Shown here piece by piece: positions 55,963 through 64,000 of a stretch of 64,000 nucleotides of DNA. Position 1 is the first letter of the stretch, and each line of letters starts with the position of its first letter. The notes beneath the pieces are model-generated. The model was given only the letters and a program-made list of their open reading frames with translations. It was not told the DNA's origin and made no database searches. The DNA is from Leptodontidium sp. MPI-SDFR-AT-0119 (Eukaryota; Ascomycota; Leotiomycetes; Helotiales; Leptodontidiaceae): NCBI GenBank assembly GCA_020726505.1, contig JAHLEZ010000002.1, forward strand, positions 1,302,001 through 1,366,000. The letters are read 5' to 3'. Made by a program: the position numbers and the translations under genes.

Positions 55963-57694
55963 ATGGCTTCAGCGTCTTCAGGCTCCTTTGAGCCCTCCCC
56001 CGCCTCCACCGCCCCATCCTCTGCATCCGACTCCTCTGCGAATAATGCCTTAGCCACGGCAGAGAAGCCTCCAGATGATACCTCGAAGCTGCGGATGTTC
56101 TTGGGAATCTTGAGAAAGTAAGGCTTCAATCAGGAGCGAAAGGGCTTGATCCTGCTTGTCCCCCTTCACCGCTATATCTTCGGGGGTTTCTGTCAAATTT
56201 GCCTCTGGGCGTTTCAGAGAATTTGAGGCCCCCAGACAAAAGCTCTGTGTAGTATAGCAGAACTGTGCTAACAGAATGTTCGAATCGCAGATTTATCGGA
56301 GTAGCAGATATTGCTTCAGTGCGCTTTTCGTTACCGTCTCAACTCCTAGAGCCGACGCCCAATCTAGAGTACTGGAACTACCTCGACCAGCCGCACACCT
56401 TCGTAGCCATTGGCGACTCAGACGATGCCTTTGATAGGATGTTGGAGGTTCTGCGATTCTGGTTTACCAAAGACTTGAAATATGTGAAGGGGAAACCATG
56501 CAAGCCATACAACTCGACACTGGGGGAATTTTTCCGGGTAGGTTTGGAGATACTGTTGGATATGGGAGTCGGTCACTGATCGCGGCATAGTGTAACTGGG
56601 AAGTCCAAGATACCGCTCCGGCCATCACGGCGAGCAAGATGCAGTCTGCGGCTGGAAGTGCAGCGTCCTCTATCAAATCGAAGAAGACACCCGCAGCCTC
56701 GCGGAATCCCTCGCCACCCGCCGACACAAAGGTTGTAGAGAAGAGTGGGCGCGTTGTAAAGGTCTCATATCTCACAGAACAGACGTCTCACCACCCTCCC
56801 GTATCAGCCTTCTTCGTAGACTGTCCTGAGAAAGGCCTCACGGCCCGAGGCTTCGATCAGATCTCCGCCAAGTTCACAGGCACGAGTATAAAAGTCACTC
56901 CTGGGGAGCACAACTTGGGGATATTCATCACACTTTCAAAGCGAGATAATGAGGAATACCAGCTCACCCACCCAGCAGCCCATTTGGGAGGCTTGCTACG
57001 AGGAAGTCTCAGCGTGACAGTTGGTGATCTGTGTTTCATCACTTGCCCGCAAACGAAAATCAAGACCATATTGCACTACATGGAAGAGGGGTGGCTAGGG
57101 AAGACACAGAATAAAGTCGAGGGGGTGATATTCCGCTATGATCCCGAGATCGACAACAAGACGAAGATTAAAGACGTCCCAGACAAAGACGTCCTGGCCC
57201 GGATATCAGGGAACTGGAAAGAGAAGTTGTACTTCTCTCTTGGAGCTAAAGGGGTATGTCTTGCCTTTTCTTTTCTTACACCCATCCCATCTTCTTAAAG
57301 TATTGTATATGTTATTTCAGCAAGACTAACAGGCATTCAGGATGCACAAACCCTCCTAATAGACCTCGCCCCCTTATCCGTAGCACCCAAACTCCTCCCT
57401 CCACCAGCAGCCCAACTCCCCAACGAATCCCTCCGTTTCTGGTCCTCCGTCACCGAAGCCATCACCTCGCGGCAATACTCTCGCGCCACAGCACTCAAGC
57501 AAGAACTCGAAGAGCGACAGCGCGAGAAGGCCAAGGAGCGTGAGGAAGCAGGCACGGAGTGGACGCCTAGGTTTTTCGTCGGCGCGACCTCACCGCTGGG
57601 CAAGCCGGAGTTAACGGATGAGGGGAGGGAGGCCTTGAAGGGCTTGCAGGAGGATAGGTGGGAGTTGAGCGAGAGTAAGGTTGCGGGGGCGTAG
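55963..57694 (+). CDS. Oxysterol-binding protein (Kes1/Osh4-like)
   Basis: Four exons, 55963-56117, 56291-56537, 56591-57253 and 57341-57694, encode 472 residues. Kes1/Osh4 proteins carry sterol and PI4P between ER and Golgi membranes. There is no PH domain or ankyrin region, so this is a short OSBP. Landmarks are the lid-proximal LRMFLGILRKFIGVADIASV, the core KPYNSTLGEFFRCNWEV, the family fingerprint EQTSHHPPVSAFF (near residue 198), and LGGLLRGSLSVTVGDLCFIT. The C-terminal helix region (REEAGTEWTPRFF) precedes a short acidic end. An Ala/Ser/Pro/Lys insertion of about 35 residues lies before VVKVSYLTEQT. A Ser/Ala-rich N-terminal extension of about 40 residues precedes the core. All four exons join in frame. 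Confidence 0.93.
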
Positions 57695-59275
57695 ATCTGT
57701 TGGGAGGGGTTTTCTCTTTCTTTAGTTAGTAGATGAATGGATGCATGGCTGGATAAGTGGATAGATAGATAGATAATCAGGGCTTGGAGATGTGATGGAG
57801 CAGAATGGATACGCAGGCAAGCAGCCATGTGTGCGATTGCGACGCGGAGTTGGAGTACATACGCGGATCTCGACATATTGTTACTTGACTTGCCTTGGCT
57901 CTTTTTTCTTCAATGAAAGAAAGACTGGATCGTTGATATGGCATGTTAGTTTGTTGGTCAGACAGTTGGTTGGTTGATTTGATTACTTTGGTAGTACAGA
58001 TACAGCTTGGGTTGTGATGGTTAGAAGAATTCCTTGACGAGGCAGAAGCATCAGCAGCGAAGCGAGAGGTGAATACGTTTGCATATTTGTGTTTGTGTTT
58101 GTGGCATGGCAGGTGCGGCATTCTTTTAGTACACACCCAAGTCTGGATTGACTGTGTGGGTGATGGTTTGGTTCTAGATATTTCACGGTTTAGTTTCTAG
58201 ATTTTTGATCGTTTGATTTGATACGATACTTCTGTATATATCATACATACATGAATGTATACATTCATTCACTATCTTGGTTTTTTTTTCTCACTAGGTC
58301 ATCATCATCATCTTTGATCTTGAATCTTGAATCTTGTGGTGTTGGAGAGAGTGATTTGCGTTTATCTTGGGGGCTGGGGTAGGGATTTCTCGTCTTGTTG
58401 TTAGAGCTGGTATAAGTTCGGAGGTTAGTTGTCGGGGATTGTTTTCGAAGAAGAAGAAAAAGGGGAGAGGAAGGATATGGGAAGTAGGAAGTGAGTACAG
58501 GAGGCTATGCATGGTAGTAAAATCCATGCTCTAAGATTATATATAAAAATGATAAGTATATAAGCATCTGATCTGATATCGTAGCAGTTAAACGGCAAAC
58601 CTGAATGAATGAGAATGGTGATCATTCATGGAGATTGTGCTGTGCTGACAGAGGCACTCATAGTCTCCTACCCTGTTGCATCCATCACCCCAGTCTCTAA
58701 AATACTAAATGTAAAATTCAGCGACTAGCAATTGGAAGAATATTCCAGTCCTGCAAAGACACGCAGACAGCGAGCTCAGATTAAGCAAAACCAAACAAAC
58801 ACCTTGTGCTTGCCCAAGAAGCTAATTGTAATTTTAATCCACGTCTACTTATGTCACATAAGTTATGTGGCATAGAATGGGAAAAGGGCTCGTCGTGAAG
58901 AGAACGGCATGGCAAGCCGAGAGATAGATAAGAAATTTGATTAAGATTTTTACAGACATGTATTCTTATTCTCGGTGTTGTACAATGTACACCGTAAGTA
59001 GTAGATTGATCACTTGATTACCTTCGAGGAGCTACGTATGAAATTGAGATTACATACAGTATAGGTGATAGGGTAAGAAGGCTGATTCTTATGTGTTCCT
59101 TCTAGTGTCGCGGTCGAATCACATTATTGAAGACATATAAAGATTACCGAGGAGGGTAAGAGTAGACTAGATACCTACCAATTGTATAACAAACAGACAT
59201 TCGGTAAATGCCATTCACAGATCCGCAGAAACGGATTAAGGGGGTTTAGCCTGATTCGCTGATGTGGTATCTCGT

Positions 59276-59539
59276 CTACAAAAACACATCTAATGCTGTT
59301 GGGAGGTAACCTGAAACAGGTATCCTTCCTTGAGAAATATCCAACGCTGTCCGAAGGTAGTCTGAAATAGTCACCATTCCTTTTTTGAGTTGTTTTTTCC
59401 AACTTCCATCAATTTTATTTTCTTCAGATGCCAAACCCGGGCTCGTTAAAAAAATCCCTATCAAGACTTCGGCTAGCTTATTGAGTCCCTGAGCTTTCCC
59501 CTCGAGACCTATTTTCTTTCCTTCATAATGCGTACGCAT
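59276..59539 (-). other. Unrecognised open frame containing a short internal repeat
   Basis: An 87-codon frame starts MRTHYEGKKIGLEGKAQGLN and continues KLAEVLIGIFLTSPGLASEE with ordinary amino acid composition. It ends in two related units, ISDYLRTALDIS and VSGYLPTALDVF. It could be a piece of an old mobile element or host gene. No family recognised, and no start context or introns support it. Confidence 0.25.
59279..59395. repeat. Imperfect direct repeat of about 50 bp
   Basis: Two diverged units share ATCTAATGCTGT/ATCCAACGCTGT, then GGTAACCTGAAACAG/GGTAGTCTGAAATAG, then a TCCTTCC/CATTCC end. They lie head to tail. Confidence 0.6.
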
Positions 59540-59655
59540 ACAGGTCTTGCTAGGTTCCCGTACGGAGATCCATACCCGTGCTTTTGCCCCTAGATAGCAA
59601 GAAAAGCCAGCCTAGGACAACACATTCCTTCCACCTGAAGTACTATACGGTTATC

Positions 59656-62643
59656 TCAACCTTCTTCGTTCTCGTCATCGTCATCGCCGTACTCATAACC
59701 ATCATTCTCTTCCTCATGATCAGACTCGTCATAATCATCCGAACTACCTGCATCCAAAGCAGCCTGCATTCCAAAAGTCCACATCTCATCTTCCTGACTC
59801 ACAACCTTCAAGACTCTCGACTCTGTTGGTTCCTCCTCCCGCGCCAAAAGGACTTTCTCAAGCCTGGTCGTCGACTCGTTGTTTGCCCTACCCCGCACAG
59901 GTCTATTATCCTCGCCAGCCACCAAACCATTTCGGTCACAGAATTCTAAAAATGCTCTCCATTTGGGATCCAAATGAAGTACGTCCCTCTTCCCAATCAC
60001 GATCAACCCGAACTTAGCTCTCGTAAGCGCGACGTTCATAGCATTTGGCATGCCGATGATTCCCCAGTTAGATTTCTTGTCGCTTTCCACGAATCGCTGC
60101 TGAGACCGAGTGGTGCAGAGGATGACAACGCTACGCTCAAGGCCCTGGAAGGCTTCCGTGGGGCCGATGTCAATCTTCCAAAAATTCTTCTCCCGGATAG
60201 TACGCCGTAGACGTACGACTTGAGCATTGAAAGGAGACATGATGCATATATCTTCTTCCTTTACATGGGCCAAATTGACCAGCTCAGCAGCGTACTTGCA
60301 TGCGATTTGAACCTCGCCAGCATTGCACCATGCTCCGTCCTTTAAATCCATACTGTCGCCGGAAGCATTGTTGTGAAATAACACCGGCCATTTACGCCCC
60401 CGCCATCCAGACCAAGAAGCCAAACAATCTGTGTCAGCAGCCTCGGGCTCGAGGGTATCGAAGTAGAACAATGACGAGGGGACGGCAAGAATTGCAGGAT
60501 GTGATCTGTAGTTCCGGATCAGGTTTGCAAAAGCCGGACGGGCGATGGGAAGCATGGATTTGTTGAGGACATGTGGTGGTCGCTCTCCAGCCTTTCCCCG
60601 TGAAAGCACATGGTCAGCGTACACTGATCGGGCGAAAAGTCGTGCGAAGAGCGAGGTCTTTAAAGGTGATGAAGGTAGGGAGGTACGTGGGCCGAGCTGG
60701 TGCTCATCACCCGCCATAATGACCAAGGGCACGGATTTGATTTTGGCAGAGTCGACAGGAGGTGCAACGACACAAAGAGGAATCAGCGCTTCTGGCTCCA
60801 TGGCTTGAGCGGCTTCGTCGATGATTAGAGCTGTCCAGTGAAGTTCAAGAGCAGGTGGAGCAGCGTCTGGATTGATACCGCAACGTAGGCCAGATTCAGC
60901 AGCGATAAGGTCGACGTTCGACACTCGCGAATAGAGGAGCAGCGAGGCGTCCCGACATGTTGTGATCACAAGTTTGCAAGCCATGAGCTGTCGGAAATCT
61001 GGCAGATCGAACTTATTGTCGCAAGTCCAGCAATATGGCAGCACTTCTCCTTTCACTTCAGCAAATGGGCGTGATGACCGATTCAACCTCAGTACTTCAC
61101 CAATCTTGAAACAAGAACTGATTCGTTGCACAATCATATCTGCTGCTTGATCTGATGGTGCGCAGAACAGAACGTGACAGCCTCCATCAGAATTCTTAAT
61201 TAGTTGTAAAGCAACTTCAACCAAGGTCTTTGTCTTGCCGGTGCCAGGAGGCCCAGACACCAAAAATGGAAGTACCCCATAGTCACTCGAGCAAATGCTT
61301 CCAATTGCTTTTTTCTGCTCCCAGTTGAGCTGCCGATCGAAGAATGCCTGCTTGAAGTTTCCGGGGTTGAGCTTTGTTTGCTCATTGCAATCTGCTTCAA
61401 CAGGGAAAAGCATTGATTGGATCCAAGGGGTATTGGGAGGACATTCCACACTTCCTGCGAGTTGATATCTGCTTGTGCTAGAATTTCTCAAGACTTCTTG
61501 AATGATTGGCAAAGCTTGTATCATTGGCTCGTATCGTATTATGGGGACCGGAAATTGAATGTTGAACCGTAGGAAATTGGGAGGAGCGCCACGCCATGCG
61601 TCCGGAATTTCGTCAAATCTAACCATCAGCGTGTTATCCTTCCTTTTAATAGCCGCCACTCGAGCATGGTAGATAAAGCTTGTCCAGCCAGGTGCTGGTT
61701 CCCTTCTCCATTGCTGCGGCCAAGGCTTACTTCCGTAAAATTGACGCAGTTGAGAAATCCAATTATCCATTCCGAGTAACCTCCCTGACGAGTCGTGGAT
61801 GAGCTCCCGAAATTCAAGTACATCATCCTCCTCAACATAAGGACTGTTCTCTTGGAGGCCGGGGACTTTGATGGCACAGGTTGTGAAGCCAAGAACATCA
61901 TGCGTTAATTTGCCCTCAACGCCATGGTCGAATAGCGCGTATGTCTCGTTTTCAAGCTTCTGAGATTGAATTTCTGCGTCTAGGTGAAATCGGAAGTAAG
62001 ACTCGTAGTCGGTTTGCATAACGCCGTCCACCAAATGGAAGGGTGCGGTCATGGGAGATGTGATAGGCAAAGGTATCTCTGGGAGAAACCCCCAGCCCAT
62101 CCAACGACCAACATACAATCCCACGTCAATCTTTTTGACACCTCGAGTCTTAATGTCATGTCCCTCGGGCGGTATGAGCTCATTGATGATCAAAAAAGCT
62201 TCCGGGACGAAAGGGCGTGCATATATGTCGAATGCATGGCCACTGCCTTCAGCTGAAGGATCTCGCAGTACACCTGGACCACGCCCAGTCTTCCCGTCTG
62301 TAACATTATTGCAAAGAGATTCTCCTCCAGTATGACATCCTTGGGGCGATGAAGTTCTGGCGGGTTGCTCCTGTACTGAGCTGAGGCTGGCATGGGCTGC
62401 ACCGGTTTGTGGGTTAATGATCGGTACTGCTTTCGATTTTCCTGGTAGAGATGGGAACTCTTGCCAGTTTGCAAGTGTTGGTGGTGCAAAGCTGTTTGGA
62501 AGCTGGACAACTCTGGTGGTAGAATATCTATGAGGCTGCGTTCCTCTCCCTCGCGAGGCTGAGGCGGGGTGAAGGCTGCGATGAGGCTTGCTAGAATAAG
62601 GGATGATCGGCGGATGGGGATCGTTCCACCGTGGTGTTAACAT
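59656..62643 (-). CDS. SF1 RNA helicase, UPF1/MOV10 (SDE3)-like
   Basis: A single exon encodes 995 residues. The N-terminal 160 residues are low-complexity (Pro/Ser/Arg). A middle accessory region follows. The helicase core starts near residue 440, with LNWEQKKAIGSICSSDYGVL (Q-motif-like), motif I GPPGTGKTKT near 465, motif Ia CAPSDQAADMI, and motif II ALIIDEAAQAMEPEALIPL near 610. Motif III is VIMAGDEHQLGP, and the C-terminal motifs are LIRNYRSHPAILAVPS (IV), EAFQGLERSVVILCTTRS (V) and NVALTRAKFGLIVIG (VI). A DEAA box with this motif order fits the UPF1-like SF1B group, nearest MOV10/SDE3. Those proteins act in RNA decay, transposon silencing or RNAi, so that role is inferred. The extreme C-terminus is highly acidic (Asp/Glu run). 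Confidence 0.92.
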   Translation of the reverse strand: MLTPRWNDPHPPIIPYSSKPHRSLHPASASRGRGTQPHRYSTTRVVQLPNSFAPPTLANWQEFPSLPGKSKAVPIINPQTGAAHASLSSVQEQPARTSSPQGCHTGGESLCNNVTDGKTGRGPGVLRDPSAEGSGHAFDIYARPFVPEAFLIINELIPPEGHDIKTRGVKKIDVGLYVGRWMGWGFLPEIPLPITSPMTAPFHLVDGVMQTDYESYFRFHLDAEIQSQKLENETYALFDHGVEGKLTHDVLGFTTCAIKVPGLQENSPYVEEDDVLEFRELIHDSSGRLLGMDNWISQLRQFYGSKPWPQQWRREPAPGWTSFIYHARVAAIKRKDNTLMVRFDEIPDAWRGAPPNFLRFNIQFPVPIIRYEPMIQALPIIQEVLRNSSTSRYQLAGSVECPPNTPWIQSMLFPVEADCNEQTKLNPGNFKQAFFDRQLNWEQKKAIGSICSSDYGVLPFLVSGPPGTGKTKTLVEVALQLIKNSDGGCHVLFCAPSDQAADMIVQRISSCFKIGEVLRLNRSSRPFAEVKGEVLPYCWTCDNKFDLPDFRQLMACKLVITTCRDASLLLYSRVSNVDLIAAESGLRCGINPDAAPPALELHWTALIIDEAAQAMEPEALIPLCVVAPPVDSAKIKSVPLVIMAGDEHQLGPRTSLPSSPLKTSLFARLFARSVYADHVLSRGKAGERPPHVLNKSMLPIARPAFANLIRNYRSHPAILAVPSSLFYFDTLEPEAADTDCLASWSGWRGRKWPVLFHNNASGDSMDLKDGAWCNAGEVQIACKYAAELVNLAHVKEEDICIMSPFNAQVVRLRRTIREKNFWKIDIGPTEAFQGLERSVVILCTTRSQQRFVESDKKSNWGIIGMPNAMNVALTRAKFGLIVIGKRDVLHLDPKWRAFLEFCDRNGLVAGEDNRPVRGRANNESTTRLEKVLLAREEEPTESRVLKVVSQEDEMWTFGMQAALDAGSSDDYDESDHEEENDGYEYGDDDDENEEG

Positions 62644-64000
62644 ACCGTAATATTATGTGCGACGACGTTTCGCCGTCGGTAGGGGGAGGGAAGCATAAGC
62701 AGCGTAACGGTGGGTGCGGTTGCTGTAGTAGAATTCCAGGCCGTGTTTAGAAATGCAAGGCTCGCTGACTAAGCCGAGGCTCGAATAGCTAGCCTAATCG
62801 CTATGGGTTTGAGGTTATTTCGATCCCTGTTGGCTGCAGCGCGAACCTTGCCACGGAATCAAGGTCTTTCTACATCTTATCCTTCCCATCAAGTCCAAAC
62901 CACATCGCCCACGATACTTCTCCAACCGCAAAAAGCCAAATACCTAGCTTAAATTCGGCGTTTAGTATCTCTATACGAGTTTGGCTGTTTCCAGGTCTGC
63001 GAGGTAATAGTTCACACAAAAAGAAACCAAAGGTCTGGAGAAGGTTCTTAAGTCTCGTGCTGTGTGGTGGGAAGTCGAGACCTCCTTGGCCGGCTAGTAT
63101 GAAGAGCAGCTGTGTTGTTTGGTTGGAATCATGCATTAAAACCCGGCTCATGGGAGGGAGGCGATTGGTAACCAACATTTCCTCGCTTTTGCAGGCCGAC
63201 TCCTGGGGTAAAAGTGTAAACAAAGCTATTTTCCCCTTTCGAATAATGGGAGCAAGTTTTATCAGAGAAGCATCTGGAGGCTTCTCGGGAAATACGCGAG
63301 TCGAGTGCCGCAGAGCAAGAACGGAAGATACAGACTGTCCGGCACTACTCGTGGGACTTGATGAGAGAGACCTTTAAGGTGGGACGATGTGACACCGTGC
63401 CACAGGTTGAGCAGGGCTACATCTTGCTTCAAAGGAAGCCTCGGTCATATTTACAAACCTGCAAGGGGATCTCCTTGGTCTATCTTCGAAAGCCGACCCA
63501 GACCTGAGCTTGACTTGTAAGGAAGAAGCTGCACGGAGCTCCATCCATCCACCGAGATACGTAAGAATGCTAAGTATAAGGGTGGGTGGAGGAACTCGAC
63601 AGAACCAAGAGTGCACTAGACTTCAAAACTAGAGTGGATCTTGTTCCAATTGATGCTTTGGATAAGCTTTCAAGGAAACTAACACTCTTGCACAGTAACT
63701 ACTTCTGGCTCCAAACTCCTGTGTTTAGTTCAGTCCCAGCCGATTCTCGCTTCCGTCCCAATCTGGAGTCAAAATACGACCCACAAAAGGGGTAGCGAAT
63801 CCGGACGAAAGCTTCCCGGAAAACCATGATGATTGCGACTTCAAGATGTTAGAAGCTTGTCAATCAATCCTAAAGTGCTTAATCGTATCCGTCTAGCATT
63901 GGTCTGTCCCATCCACCAATCATATCATCACATGAAGTCACGAAACAAACGATCTCAGCCCAGATCCTCGGTTGTGGAATTATCCCGTCTGACATCCCAA
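62644..64000. other. Helicase upstream region and window edge
   Basis: No complete gene is supported. A 49-codon plus-strand frame at 62803-62952 begins MGLRLFRSLLAAARTLPRNQ, which resembles a mitochondrial presequence, and could be the first exon of a gene I cannot complete. A 117-codon minus-strand frame (62870-63223) and its plus-strand partner have no domain. Nothing else seen to the end. Confidence 0.4.

Larger units (their letters stand above)
57695..59655. other. Convergent intergenic region
   Basis: This separates the 3' ends of the oxysterol-binding gene and the helicase. It is AT-rich, with a GATA microsatellite near 57760-57776, CATCAT at about 58300 and no supported gene except the questionable fragment at 59276-59539. 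Confidence 0.5.

Noticed and set aside
57337..57876. 179-codon minus-strand frame
   Set aside because: Antisense of the last exon of the oxysterol-binding gene.

Overview
This window is nuclear DNA from a filamentous ascomycete (Pezizomycotina). Genes carry short GT-AG introns of about 45-150 nt with CTAAC/CTGAC-type branch sites, and the gene content is typically fungal: CCT6, Atm1, AIM24, a CP2/Grainyhead-type factor, a HET-domain relic and UstYa-type relics. I favour a Leotiomycetes/Helotiales-like species, but this is inference from gene structure, not proven.

Layout. (1) 0.3-13.2 kb is a conserved housekeeping block: a small putative secreted protein, the chaperonin subunit CCT6, a GH47 alpha-mannosidase, a mitochondrial family III CoA-transferase, and a divergent mitochondrial pair, AIM24 and the Atm1 Fe-S exporter. 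(2) 14.0-25.9 kb looks like a decayed secondary-metabolite locus. It holds relics of a GPH sugar transporter, a UstYa/DUF3328 oxidase, two copies of a UstYa-like membrane protein with paired HxxHC-type motifs, a UstQ-like tyrosinase and a fungal transcription factor. A nearly intact aldo-keto reductase and an intact 68-residue secreted peptide with Lys-Arg processing sites lie among them. The parts resemble a dikaritin-type RiPP cluster (ustiloxin/phomopsin-like), but almost every enzyme is broken by frameshifts and stop codons. (3) 27-35 kb has a small hypothetical gene, an unrecognised relic, a frameshifted HET gene and an intact MFS monocarboxylate-type transporter. (4) 35-37.4 kb is a kinesin-10/KIF22-like motor. 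(5) 37.4-55.9 kb is very gene-poor: only a CP2/Grainyhead-type transcription factor sits between a 6-kb and a 10-kb interval rich in microsatellites and polypyrimidine tracts. (6) 56-62.6 kb carries an oxysterol-binding protein and a MOV10/UPF1-like SF1 helicase.

The intact genes are mainly core cell biology: protein folding, N-glycan trimming, mitochondrial metabolism and Fe-S export, chromosome motility, sterol transport, RNA helicase. The most interesting signal is the fossil peptide-modification cluster and its surviving peptide gene. All intron boundaries below were read by eye from splice consensus, reading frame and remembered family sequence, without alignment.
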